Source: Chrysoperla carnea
Taxonomy: Eukaryota > Arthropoda > Insecta > Neuroptera > Chrysopidae
Direction: 5' to 3'
Assembly (NCBI RefSeq): GCF_905475395.1
Contig: NC_058339.1
Span: forward strand, 14,702,001 to 14,766,000
Length of the DNA: 64,000 nt
Under the pieces are notes generated by a model, which was not told the origin of the DNA, made no database searches, and saw only the letters and a program-made list of their open reading frames with translations. Below are positions 45,507 to 58,552 of the stretch, piece after piece. Position 1 is the first letter of the stretch. Each line of letters begins with the position of its first letter. The position numbers and the translations under genes were made by a program.

Positions 45507-48500
45507 TACAATATGAATATTGGCATTTGGCAGCGATATACACAATACAATATTTTAATGAGTAAATAAACAAAAATTCGATGCAGTGATATTTAATTAT
45601 AAATTTTTTCTGCATTAAAAATAATTTTTAAATATCACGTGTTAATGTTTTTATTTACATTTACTTGCATATTATGTATATGTTGGTAGAAATTAAATTA
45701 AGGTAGTTGGGTCAGTTAAGCAAAAGAACTACCTTAAGCGATTTTCATCTGTATTAAAATTGTTTGCAGATAAATTGGATACTTTGAAAGTTTATAAATT
45801 TGTAACTACATTGATATTTTTCTCGTCCATAATACTGTTATTAAAGCACACCCTACAAATATTACATAACCCATTTTCTAGTAACACTTGAATTCTAACA
45901 GACAAACCTGTCCCACATATTTTTTGGATAACGTAATAGCCGTTTTTCATAAGTAATATCTCGGAGCCTTATTATTTTTCTACAAACGAAAACGAGACAT
46001 GTTTGAAAATAAAAAAATTTTAAAATCAGTAAATTGGAGATAGAAGTTTCTACAGAGTTTGTGTTAATAATTTTCATTACTAGAGTCTCTATGTTCGGAC
46101 GTTAATTGGAAAACAAGTAAACTAGAAATAACTAGTTAGTAAGTAAGAAAGCAATCCTCTTTCATAGCCAAAATGTTTTGAAATGTACTACAAGTTCACC
46201 AAGAAAGCTACTTTTTCTAAATACAAATTTCAGATGTATCTCATTTTATAATACTACAATAACTTTTCAACGGCACTGCTAAATTGCAGTTAAATTCATT
46301 TTATCAAAAACCTATTTAAGAAAAAAATCTTTTAAATCAATCAATAATAAAGTTAAAAATTGCTATAATAAAATTAATAATAACAAACAAAAAGTTCCTT
46401 TTCAATGCCACTGATATTAATCACTGTCATTACATCGCTAACATTATACAGCTTTCAAATATTAAGGAAAAATACCAACTTTTAGACCGTGAGTACATAG
46501 TGAAATGAAATTTTTATGATTCTTTTAGTCTGCAATTTGGAGAATTAATAAAGGTAAGTCTGGTAATAAAGCAAAATGTGGTTTTAATCGTGGCTAGAAA
46601 ATATAATTTATGGAAAACGACTTTATTGATTTATGTATTACACAATTTTAGTAAAAATGAAATAAAGGGGTTCATAAATTGTTTTGAACAATTGAACTAC
46701 ATTTTTTAATCCCTACGGCAATTTCAAGCTTACTGCCACCCGTTTCTACACCATAGATTAACGTCATTATGGGCTCACGGTATCTATTTAACGAGTGTGC
46801 GTTCATTCGCAATAAGTCTTCGTAGTGAAATTTGTAATCGGCGCCGTGCCCAAAATATTATGTCTCTTGCCATCAATGGCACACGTACCAATGGTTCGCT
46901 AGCCCATCTGGCGTAATATCTGCATATTTATATTTTAATACTCCCAGCTCCTGGATGGTTATTATTCTCAGTTGGCGGTCTGTTGTCATTCTAAAATTTA
47001 TACACGGTTAAAAAAAGACTGCCAACTAAAAAATTAACATTTTTGTTGAATATTAACAAGGGATACTCCCTAAACAAAAGGCTTATATTTTATCATGTTT
47101 ATCACATTACCAAGTAAGTAATATTAAGTTTTCTGACATCTTATTTTTTCTTTTTTGTATAAATTCTCCAAGGAGAATGCTGCAATATGTATTATCTTTT
47201 TCGACATTATCATTCATAATTTATAGTTTTTCTCATGAATAAAAATAAATTTTACAGGTTAGTTATTCTTGACAAAAAGTTCTGCATGGGTACGGATAAA
47301 CGCTAGTTATAAATGAAAGCGTCAGAGTGTTAAAATTTGATATGTGATTAATAATAAATTTAATAATCATTATCTTTCTGATGATTATATACACTTAATG
47401 AATGATATAATTAGTGAATAATAGATCTTTTAGCATATTAACAAACACAATAGAATTCATTAATTTAAAAAAACAAAAAAAAACGTAATTAATTATATCA
47501 TTATTAAATATTGTCGAGATACCATTGTTATAATGAAACAGTAGTGTACGGCTCTTAAAATATGCAAAATTGTAAGTACACATTAGAAAACTGAGAGAAT
47601 AGTTTAAAATTGTAGAATTGGTTTTTTAAATAATAATCTTTTAATTACAAAGTCTGTCCTGCTTTTGAAAATATATTTGAAAATGTCTGTACAGCATTCA
47701 GCTTTCCTAAGAAACGAAATTAAAAAAAAAAAAAAAACTTTTTTAGGGACAAGCTTTTATTGTACTAAAATGTAGAAAATAATTTTTTATTTTAATACCT
47801 AATTAATTTTTTGTTTAATAATGAATTCTATTTTGTAAAAGTAAATTATTTCATGAAACATTTTTCCTCTTAAACTCTGTGATTATTTAATACTAATAAA
47901 TAGTTTTAGTGACGTCATACTAAAACGCATGTTAGTAGACCCCGCACAGATAGGTGCCTTAAATTCAGTCGCGGATGCTTAAATATATGTTCTTGAATCA
48001 GCTTTAGTAAATTCAGATAATTTTTTTGGTATGGCTCTTAATTCATTGTGTTACATTCGCTTACAGATTTGGAAGATCAAAGTTGATTCGAGCTTGATGG
48101 GCGAATAAGACAAGAAAACTTGAATTAGAACTTTTTTAGCGGTACTCAACAAAAGTGAATTGCTGCATACAACAAAATTTTTTTCTAATTTTTGATTTGT
48201 CGATTTAATAATTATTTATACTTTGAAAACTTCAGAACTTGTGAAAAGAAGTTCTTTGTCATTTTCTACAAAATCAGAACAAAAAATTTCTAGACTTTTT
48301 ACATGTGTATTCTGCTATTTAGAAAAACGGCCTTGAGCATGCTTTTATTTCGAATGAATACCTATTTATTATTGTGAAATAAGTCATTGAGACCGTAGTA
48401 GTGAATTTAATTGATTTTGACAAGTAACTTCAATAACTTTCCGAAATAAATGACTTTGTTTACAAGTACTTTACAAATTGAAGTATATTATAGAGTTATA

Positions 48501-48754
48501 ACATGTAATGAGAAAAAATAGGCAATTAATTAATTAAACGATTAAATTTAGTGAGATTATCTTATTTCTCAACCAATGTTATCAGTAGCGTAACAACCAT
48601 TACGACCAAAGTCCTTTTTTTGATGAATAAGTATTAATTCAATGCATTGATTTAATATATAAAAATTTCATATCTTCCTCAAAGAAATTTGACAGTTTCT
48701 ATTAATTCTTATGATCATTACTTTAACCTTACTTTTTATTTTACCCGGTCAAAC
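45507..48754. other. Intergenic; GC-richer patch at 46730-46990
   Basis: Mostly AT-rich. The 46730-46990 patch stands out by composition (CGGCGCCGTGCCCAAAATAT, CATCTGGCGTAATATCTGC) but has no long frame and no recognised family. Confidence 0.45.
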
Positions 48755-49055
48755 AGTAATTACACTTAGAAAAAACTACACTAAAATCGCAAAACGCGAT
48801 GTAAAGCTTCTTTTTTGGTATGTTATTTGGACCCCTTGGTGGAGTGTGAAACTAAGTTTCGCAAGCAAAAAAAAAGTTGATATACCCGCGTAATAGGTGA
48901 AAAAATATTTTCACAAATTACGCAGACAGCACAACTTTTTTTGCTTGCAAAACGTAGTTTCACATTCCCCTCGGAGGTCGAAATAACATAACAAAGAAGC
49001 AGTTTTGCTTCGCGCGATTGTAGTTGATTTTTTTTGTAAGATTTTACTAGCGTAA
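48755..49055. mobile_element. Foldback (MITE-like) element, ~300 bp
   Basis: The two halves are imperfect inverted copies: AACTAC..AATCGC, GCTTCTTT..GTTATGTTATTT, TGTGAAACTA and GCAAGCAAAAAAA on the left all reappear inverted on the right. The centre is a tight stem at about 48891-48926 (GCGTAATAGGTGAAAA against TTTTCACAAATTACGC). Mirror-image frames on the two strands are by-products. End points are approximate. Confidence 0.7.
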
Positions 49056-51681
49056 TAGTCAATTCCATGAAAGGTCAAATGTCAAAATGTAGTTTGTGCG
49101 GAGAGTCTACAACCTCCCATCAACGTCGTGTCCTAGGCGGCTCGAATCTATTAAGCCTACGCATTTCCCTCCAATACAATTTTATTTGGAAATGCTTCTA
49201 GAACTTTTTGATAGATATTATAACTTCGACCTCAATATTTTTTATCTTAGTAAGTAGTAGGATTACCGATTACGTAATCTTTCTTATCATAGTTCACTAA
49301 TTTATTGTAAATCGAACTTTGGTTTTGTTTTTGTTTTGCTGTATCTTTTCATGACATCTAATTGCTAGTTGGCATTTGATTTGACAATATCACAAAAAAA
49401 TTCTTCTGTAAAATAATTTAATTACTTAATAGTGCAATATTTGTTCAATATTTGCTTTTACCGAAATTGCAATCGTGAATTGGATTTTACCTATAATTGC
49501 TCGTAGAAATTAAAGCGCTTCAGTGACAGTTAACATAATTGTGATGTGTTCATTGGCATAATTCGGGTTTGTCTTCTTCGCTTTTAGTTAATTGCTTTTC
49601 TTGTTAATAATATGAACAAGTAAGTATCTCTTAAAAACTTTTTGCAGTTATATTTTATTTAATTAAAGACGAGAGAACATTTTTATTTCACCGAAAAGTT
49701 TAGAAAAAAAATTTGACGATACTTTTTCGTGGTATTCGACTTTTAAGGTACAAAAAATCGTTTATGATGAAATGCGAAATATCACAAATTATAAGTCGAA
49801 TACCTAATCTATCTAATCAAACCGATTGACAGAATTTTTTACATATATATTGTACACGATCTCTTAACTTGTTGAAAGAACGATCGTGCAATGATAATCA
49901 ACAAAATTTTATAAGCACAGGAACATTTAATATCCTGTCGTGAAAGAAAACCTCCATGGAATGATAATCAACAAAATTTAAGAAGCACAAAAATATATTT
50001 AATATCCTAAGTGTTTCACAGGCGTAAATATAGGTAGGTCACGATTACTATATCGAGAGGTTTCATCACGACAACAAGAAGAATAAATGTACAAGTACTT
50101 TAACTTGAGTACATACTTGATTGATTTGAATGAAAAATATGTCCTTCACTTTCTTTAAAACTGTTATCAAATATAATATCGAAGCGAGTGGAAAAGTTTC
50201 AAAATGATCAACTGTTTTTCGTAAAGATAAACATAGAGGTTGTTTTTTTTTTAGTTCAAGTTTGGATTTAAGTAGTAATATGGCACTTAAACTTGCCAAA
50301 TTTAATTCTTCTACGAGTTTTGAAAGAGTAGCATTCCAAATTCTAAATCAGCGAGTCAAAATAGGAAGGATAAGTTATGGCCGAAAAGTTTACACCAAAT
50401 ATGCAGCGAACCATTCTTAACCGCTGTACTGTACTTAATGTGCAAATCCAAAGGGGGCTTTTTTACTTGTTTTTGCCTGTTTTTAGTAAAAAAATATATA
50501 AAATTCCAACATTTAAAATTGAAAGAACTCGAGAACCGCTAATTTTGAATCAGTAAATTGAAATTTTTGGAAAATTTATTAAGTATTTTATTACGTCAAG
50601 GTAATATATTCAAATTTAAATGAGCATCTAAAATATTCTAGACTATTTTATTACTCAATATAAAAGTAGTAGTTTTTTTAAAGATAATAAAATTTATTAT
50701 CAAAGAAAAATTCAAGTACTCCCCTCTTGAATGAAAAGATAATTAAATAATATATTTAGACAAAAATAAAAATGTACCTTAATGGAAAATTCGTGTGCGT
50801 GTGTGTGTTCTAGGTTACTTTTAAAATATACAAGGTGAACCATTGTAAGCGATACAATAATTTCTGAAAATATATCTGAAAAACGATTCATACAATAATT
50901 TTTTTGTTTGAAGGGTGGTATACCTTTCTGTCCTTGGTCTTCGAAATGACTTAATAAGCAATTCAGATTTCTAACCGATAAGATATGAGAAAGACTATAT
51001 AAGAAAAATTGTTCTTCCTAAAAAAGTAAAAAAAAAAAACATTGTTTCGAAAACCGAAAACTGTCTTAAAACGCAATCATTATTCAATTTTATCGAAAAA
51101 AATCGATCAGCTATTTAAAAAATATTTAGATAAAAATTGTTTAAGACTAGGAAGATTATCTGTGCTAATAAATCTGACCAACAGGTTAATTTTTAAGGTC
51201 GTTTGAAGAATATAAATTGAATTACACTTCATGCGAAATTAATCGATTTAGGAAAAAAAGGTTTCAAATAAAAAATGGTAGTTTATTCTTTATTTATAAG
51301 ACAAAATTTTCTAATTTAAAGTGATCTTCTATCGTTTCTCAGCTATGAACCAGAGTTGCTTGTGACCCAAAATCAAACTCCAAATGAGAATAATATATGT
51401 TCCTTTAAACTCAACAATTTTTCCATGAACCAGTTTTTTTAAATCGTTAAGAAAATTTTTGGATTTGTATCGAATAAAATGGCTCTCCTTGTACATATAA
51501 TGGTTTTCTCCATACAGAGAAAAATTCTAAATTATGATTTTAATAATTTATTATGAAAAGATAATATATGTAGTCTTTGGGATTAATAAAATAATCTAGG
51601 TCATTTTTTTTGTTGCAATTCCTTAACGACCTTGCCCGGATGTACTTTAAATGTACAGTGATTTTGATTTTTTAACATTTT
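49056..51681. other. Intergenic; one local direct duplication
   Basis: 49891-49936 and 49961-50008 are direct copies sharing ATGATAATCAACAAAATTT, AAGCACA and TTTAATATCCT. The rest is AT-rich without genes; the stretch from about 50830 (CAAGGTGAACCATTG) may be an old dispersed repeat. Confidence 0.5.
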
Positions 51682-52232
51682 ATACCATGTATATATGAAA
51701 TATACATAGTATATTAAGTTTAGTCCCAAGTTTGTAACGCTTAAAAATAATGATGCTAGGAAAAAAATTTTGTCATAGGTGTTTATAAAATCACCTAATT
51801 AGTCCATTTCCGGTTGTCCGTCCGTCTGTGGACACGATAACTCAAAAACAAAAAAAGATATCGAGCTGAAATTTTTACAGCGTACTCAGGACGTAAAAAG
51901 TGAGGTCGAGTTCGTAAATGAGCATCATAGGTCAATTGGGTCTTGGGTCCGTAGGACTCATCTTGTAAACCGTTAGAGATAGAACAAAAGTTTAAATGTA
52001 AAAAATGTTCCTTATAAAAAAGTAAACAACTTTTGTTTGAAATATTTTTTCGTAAACATAACTGTTTACCCGTGAGGGCGCCAATTAGGCGGAAATTTTA
52101 TAATATGTACTATACTTGATTATCAGTTATGTATGTGTCACATGTTTGTATGTGTAATGTGATAAAGAAATCAACACTGACTATGCATGGTATTTCAACA
52201 ATTAACTCAGTCAATTGTTTGTTTTCACTTGT
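51682..52232 (-). repeat. ~550-bp repeat family, copy C
   Basis: 551 bp, starts ATACCATGTATATATGAAA and ends GTTTGTTTTCACTTGT. Apart from small indels it closely matches copy D (52903-53449) in inverted orientation. Confidence 0.93.
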
Positions 52233-52902
52233 AGGCTTTATTATAGGCTTTTATAGGCCCCAAATACGACTATGTCATAGCTGCCACGATAACTGCTACT
52301 TTACAGAAAAGTATACAGAATTCACTTTACACAAACCTGCGTTACCCTCTGACCTACATTTAAATTTGCGCTCGACATTATGAACCCTTAATGAGAGATC
52401 TTTGAATTGTTTCAGTAAATCATTTATGAAACAAGGCATAAACTTTTCAATAGTATGTGTTTATAATCTCAAAACATACAAGTTTCATTTTACATAAAGT
52501 GGATTTGATTTATCCTATTTTCTTATTTATTATTATAATTTATAATCTAATTATTATTAAATAATAATTCTTTTATAAAGATGTTTAATGAAATATTAGT
52601 TATTACAAAGCATATTTTATTTATATTTAATCTTCTTTAAATATTTACAAAAACAAAAAAAATTAATCTAATTTGAATATCTTATATTATAAATATTAAT
52701 TTTTTTTAATACTACTTAATCATTGATAAGATAAGCCATGTGTACACCCGGTAAAATTCGTCATTGAGCATGAATGATTTTTACAGGATCCTGTTTAAAA
52801 ATGCTCCTGAACATAAAAGTGTAGGTTTAATTTTTGGTCTAATTGCATTTCAAGTGCTGGACCGTTAATTGTCAAGGAATTGCGCGAAAAAACAAAACAA
52901 AA
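52233..52902. other. Spacer between inverted copies C and D
   Basis: About 670 bp, AT-rich, with a somewhat GC-richer 52240-52385. No gene. Confidence 0.6.
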
Positions 52903-53449
52903 ACAAGTGAAAACAAACAATTGACAGAGTTAGTTGTTGAAATACCATGCATCAGTGTTGATTTCTTTATCGCATTACACATACAAACATGTGACACATA
53001 CATAACTGATAACCAAGTATAGTACATATTATAAAATTTCCGCCTACTTGGCGCCCTCACGGGTAAACAGTGATATTTACGAAAAAATGTTTCAAACAAA
53101 AGTTGTTTAATTTTTGATAAGGAACATTTTTTACATTTAAACTTTTGTTCTATCTCTAACGGTTTACAAGATGGGTCCTACGGACCCAAGACTCAATTGA
53201 CCTATGATGCTCATTTACGAACTTTACCTTACTTTTTACGCCCTGAGTACGCTGTTTCAGCTCGATATCTTTTTTCGTTTTTGAGTTATCGTGTCCACAG
53301 ACGGACGGACGGACAACCGGAAATGGACTAATTAGGTGATTTTATGAACACCTATGACAAAATTTTTTTTCTAGCATCATTATTTTTAAGCGTTACAAAC
53401 TTGGGACTAAACTTAATATACTATGTATATTTCATATATACATGGTATA
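52903..53449 (+). repeat. ~550-bp repeat family, copy D
   Basis: Inverted partner of copy C. It has a 7-bp deletion at GAGTACGCTGTTTCAGCTCG where copies C and E keep the longer form. Confidence 0.93.
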
Positions 53450-53539
53450 ATAACATATTTTCTGTTCTATACATGCTAGAAAGATGCAATTTTCACCTAT
53501 CGTACTGTATCACTTTTTTATTTTCTTTAAAGGCGCACA

Positions 53540-53756
53540 GCGAACTGCATGGTCGAATTGCCGCGTTATTTAACAAGGGGATGTTAGTAAAGTTGATGTT
53601 TAGAGGGTGGACTAAATGAGGAAAAGCGGGTTGAAGGATAGCATGTGGATATTTAAAATTGGTTCTCTAAATGAATCAACGATTCATTAAATTAATCTTA
53701 TATGGAATACATTGAAATGAATCATTAACACGAGCGAAGCCGTGGGCAAAAGCTAG
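53540..53756 (+). mobile_element. Helitron-like 3' end
   Basis: It ends ACGAGCGAAGCCGTGGGC then AAAAGCTAG followed by T, a well-known insect Helitron-like terminus. The 53578-53640 part is related to 60110-60165 (AAAGTT.GTGTTTA, TTGAAGG). The left boundary is unknown. Confidence 0.5.
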
Positions 53757-54291
53757 TTTAATTATATTTACCAAACATATTTCGAAAACAAATTATATTG
53801 TTTTATGCATAATTTAGCTGAACAGTACTTTGTTTTAGTGTCAACTGCAGTTAAAATTTTTGATAATCGAAAAATTTGGCAAATATTATTTATTTGAAAT
53901 GTCAATAATAAAATAGTTATTTATAAAATATCTATTTTTAGGGATAGAAAATATTATAACATAAGAAAAAAAAAATAAGCACAAGGGCATATTTTGAACA
54001 TGAATTTCAACTTTGAAATGAATATTTATTGAAAAAAATCACTCATTCGAAAAGAAAATACTTGTTTCGTGCCATTAAACAGGAAAAAACTGAATCTATG
54101 TAGAACAAAGATACTACGATCTTCATACATCTATTTTTATATTTTTAGTTAAGAGTTTTAAGCTTTTACTCTTTGAACCACAGTTTTTATATTGAAATAA
54201 CCTTTGAAATAATAGTTTTTACGTTAAGACAATGGTGGGAGAGAAAGTGTAATCTTTTTTTGTAAAAGGAAAACAAAGTGAAAATTTTAAG
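53757..54291. other. Intergenic, nothing recognised
   Basis: AT-rich, no gene or clear repeat. Confidence 0.5.
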
Positions 54292-54728
54292 TAATTTTGC
54301 TAGCTATCACTTATGTGCTTAATTCCAGGACCAGGACTTCACATTCTTGAAATCCATTAGAGCTAGGTTATTTTTGATAACAAATTTGAAAAGTATGATC
54401 CAAATTTAGTAGGATTACATACTTGGTTTATCAATATTGGATAAAATTTGGATAAGATAGAGCAAAATAAAATTTTTTGGATTCTGATGACGTCATCAAG
54501 TTAAAAAATTCTGTTTTTTTGATAACATAGGCAAATTGAATCCGATTTTATAAGAATTTTTTTTGAAACCCACTAATTTTGTGTCATTCTTTTCTGCTGC
54601 AATGTCAATTTTTCGCTAGCTATCATTTATGTGCTTAATTCAGGAACCAGAACTCCACATTCTCGAAACCTATTACAGCTAGGTTATTTTTGATCACAAA
54701 TTTGAATACTATGGCCCAAATTTATTAT
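54292..54728 (+). repeat. Diverged units of the 5302-6248 tandem repeat
   Basis: One unit of about 318 bp plus a truncated second. Order and motifs match the first array (GCTAGCTATCA start, CATACTTGGTTTATCA, GATGACGTCATCAAGTT, CCACTAATTTTG) with many substitutions, so this locus is older. Confidence 0.75.
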
Positions 54729-55505
54729 ATTTACTCGGTCTCGTCGTGAACAATCTAATACCAATCTAGGTTAAACAATTTTTTAAACAGTTTGGTTCCG
54801 AAAAAGTCTCGAGTGTAAGATATATCAAGATAGACAAACAGACCAAGATAGAAAATAATTTTAGGGAAATTAGATTAATAATTTTGTCAATATATTTATT
54901 TGTGAGGTAGCAGAAAATATGACTAAGGGGAAATAATGGTATCGAAAATTTGCGAGGCGAAAAGCTTCTTAGTTCATGCGGTCTAAGACCGAGATAGCTG
55001 GAAAATCGTGGTAGTCACAGCCTGCACTCGAGCATAGTACTTGAATAATAGCAACACCAGGGATGGCTTGTTATACACAGTATTTATATATAATGTGTGT
55101 AAAAAAAAATTGATATTTTTCATTCATAATTTTCACATCAATCACTCAAATAAATAATACAGGTTGATATCACAACATGACAGTTGAATTGACAATAATA
55201 TATATTACCCTATTTCGCATAGCTATTATTTATTGTACAAGTTGTTGCATTATAGTGATGAAAATAGAGTGATTCAAACGCTTGTTATTGATTATAAATA
55301 ATAACAAATGTCAGTCATTATTTTAGATATCTTGATCATTATAATATTTTGTGTATTATTAGTCTAGAGGTGATGGTTGACATTGAAACATGAACATGAT
55401 CCAATAAATAAAGCAAAGGACACGAATATATTATACACATAAAAACAAATCAATAATATATACTATTTTAAAACAAACGAAAACTGAAAAAAGGCGTATT
55501 TTATT
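54729..55505. other. Intergenic, nothing recognised
   Basis: No gene. 54950-55070 is slightly GC-richer without recognisable content. Confidence 0.45.
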
Positions 55506-55997
55506 TATATACAAAACCAAAGTATTAAAGGAAAATTTTTTTAATACAAAATTTTACCAAAATTTCAAACAGCTGTATCTCTGCGAAAAATTACCGAATT
55601 TGGAATAACAATAGCTCCATTGAAAGCTGTATTTTCTAGTTTTGGAATCTATTGTTCAAAAATTATTATTATCACTCCTTACCGCTTTGCACGGAAGGTG
55701 AAAAGAATGAGAAATGTTATCACTAAATTTTATATAAAGTTTAGAAGCGTATAACCAAAATTAAACAACAAACTTTTGAAAACTATTCGAAAGCTTTTTT
55801 ATTTTTCTTGAGGTAACAAAAAGTTTCCGTGTGTGCTTTTGGGACCAAGATATTCGCTTTAAAGCAAAATTGGCACTTCTGGATTTAAAGTTCTGTATCA
55901 TCTGAATTCCGTTTCCAAATTTCACAGTTTTTTAGCAGAGATACAGCTGTTTGTTTAAGTAAAATTTTGTTCCATTAATACTTTGGTTGAGTATATA
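55506..55997. mobile_element. Element with ~90-bp imperfect terminal inverted repeats
   Basis: Left TATATAC..AACCAAAGTATTAA and AACAGCTGTATCTCTGC are mirrored at the right by GCAGAGATACAGCTGTT and TTAATACTTTGGTT..GTATATA. Total length is 492 bp with no transposase frame. The superfamily is unassigned. Confidence 0.8.
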
Positions 55998-57769
55998 TTG
56001 AATTTTAAATGCTTTTTAAAAAATACTTTCACTATAATCTTTAACTTTCTGATTTAAAACTATTGCATTCGCCCCGTAAATTTAAATAAAAAGTGAAAAT
56101 AAATATTATAATTTTTCATCTGTAGGTTATCTGAAGCTTATCAAGTTAATGTATGCTTTATTAACTCATCAATGAATCGTAAATCACAAATTACATCATC
56201 TATTTAAAATTTCTGAGTCAAATTGGTCAGTTAGGTTGTTCAAAAAGAAACGATTAAAGACGGAAGAGATTATATTTTAAATTTCTCGATTTGTTTAAGC
56301 GCAAGAGATTTTTGAGCTTTTATAAAAGAAAAAATGTGTTAAATTTTTTAAAACTAGATACAATAAAAATTTTGCGAAGTCCTCAGCGTAGACAAACATT
56401 TTCGAGAATTATTTTCAATAAAAAAAATTTTAGGTTTATCTCAAAACTCCAAATGCAAACAGCTATCCATGTATACTAAAATCTATTGTTGTTCTGAGAT
56501 TCTTTTAATCGTTTCAGTATCAATAAAATACAATATACTTACATTTCTTTGTAAGAAAGTTATTGGTATTACCAAACAAATATCATACCGTCCACGGTTT
56601 GTTAAGAGTATTACCCACATTAAAATTTCACTTTAAAAGTCATAATTGTTATTTTATGTTAATTTATCACGAATTATAATTATTTGTATAAATGGTATCG
56701 TGACAAAAAAATATGTATTTAGAGAAAATTATATTTTAATCACCGCATATATCTATATACTCTACTCGAGTCAAATAAAAACACATATACAGTGTGTCGC
56801 ATTTAAGATGAAGACACACTTATATTTTCGTTATTTATAACAGAACCGTTTTTTTAACTTATGCGAATTTTTTCGGTTAACTTAGCCATTGATTAGCCGC
56901 AAATATAAAAAAACTCTTTGCTTTAATCCAATTAATATTATGGTGGGGAAAACGCTTGGATAAGAACGTAGCAACCGAATCCACCCACATCAAAATGTAA
57001 TTGTAAATATGTATGTAGTTATAATAAATAAAGATTAACAAATAATGATGTGGGTGACCTCTGTTATAGGCGTATATGTCAGAGAAACGGAGGTAAAACC
57101 CCATTATTATTATTATTACTATCATTATTATAGTAAGTCATATTTATGATGAGCCAGTTGGTGAAAATAAAACTGAGGGTTTGGTGAAGTTATGGTGGTC
57201 AATAGTAGGAAAGGTTTAAAAACAGCTTATACCAGTTGTATTGGAAAGTATCTAACTTATCATCCTAAGCTGAACAATTGTACAAAACCCATATATTTAT
57301 CAACCACCTATTTTAAATCCCCAACGATATATTTTTATTAGTGAATGCTTTCGAAGAAATAGTGGTAGATAGTTTAAATACATTCATTTTATCGCATGTG
57401 ATAAGTTCACAAACCCATGCTGTAATTTATTACAAATTACTTTATTTATAATTATTCTTATAGACCTTACTTTTAAACTTTAACATAAAACTTAATTATA
57501 AACTTTTAAAATGTCAAATTAAAAATACGAATTACGTGAAAAGAATAATACCAAAACAAATTTAAATGATAAAATTAAAGATGACAACGATAACGAATTG
57601 CTATAATTAAAAAAAACTTGTGGTTTGTTTATATATTTGTTTAATGTGTATATGATGCACTTAAAACGATGCATATATTTTTTACTCTGTTTATTCTAAT
57701 TGCAAAAGCAAGAAAAAGAAATGCAACTAAAGTGTGTATATTAAAAATGTAAGCAAGGTGCTGGGGGTA
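55998..57769. other. Intergenic, nothing recognised
   Basis: AT-rich with a short ATT microsatellite near 57103-57120. Small frames here are not credible genes. Confidence 0.45.
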
Positions 57770-58285
57770 AAAATTCCAAAAATTGATATTTTCAATTTTG
57801 ATGTGATTTACAACTTGACGATATAAGACGAAAAGTAAGATTTTTTTTTATCTCCAATTTCGATGATACTCAGTATATGAGGTAATTTTCACCCAAAAAG
57901 TGCAAAAATCGGGTGCATTTGTTGACTGGTCGAATATTGCGATATCTCAGAAACTCTGCATCCAATCATTAAATTAATCTGATTTTTATACTTTTTGGAC
58001 CAAAATTACCAAATCCACCGAGTTTTATCAAATTCCAAAACAAAAATTTTTTTCCCGATTTTCTCGATTTTTTCAAAGGGGTCCCTTAACAAAATTTGAA
58101 AAAATCGAAAATTTTTTTTATCTTTAATTTCGATGAAACTTAGTATATAAGGTAATTTTGACCCAAAAAGTACAAAAATCGGGTGCATTTGTTGGCCGGT
58201 CGAATAGTTTTTGAGATACGGACTAAAATCGATCCAAATATTGCGATATCTCAGAAACTCTACCCACCCGCTTCGCTGGGCAGTT
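57770..58285 (-). repeat. Repeat related to the 45003-45506 element, with an internal duplication
   Basis: A ~90-bp block containing AATTTCGATGA.ACT.AGTAT and AAAATCGGGTGCATTTGTTG occurs at about 57844-57934 and again at 58117-58204. The right end is CCCGCTTCGCTGGGCAG; no CTAG terminus is kept. Opposite orientation to 45003-45506. Confidence 0.65.
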
Positions 58286-58552
58286 ACAATTTTAAATATA
58301 TAGACTATTTCGTTATAAACTTCACTGCATTTGCCATCACTTGAAAAATGAAAACAGTAAACTAAGTAGACAAAGTTAGTAATTTTATTTATCTTCTTTT
58401 ACTAATAGTTAATAAATTTGAAATTTTTTGTAAAATCAAAGTTTTTAAATTTTATGAACTAAAACTAATGATACTACATAATACAACACATAGCTAATTT
58501 AAGTCCCATACAAATGTATAGGATAGCTATAAATACATTAACTGTAGTTTAA

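Noticed and set aside
48711..49068. Two overlapping frames on opposite strands with similar peptides
   Set aside because: The similarity is a mirror effect of the foldback element.
52129..53099. Frames on both strands beginning MYVSHVCMCN
   Set aside because: Both derive from the ~550-bp non-coding repeat; the same peptide appears wherever the repeat does.
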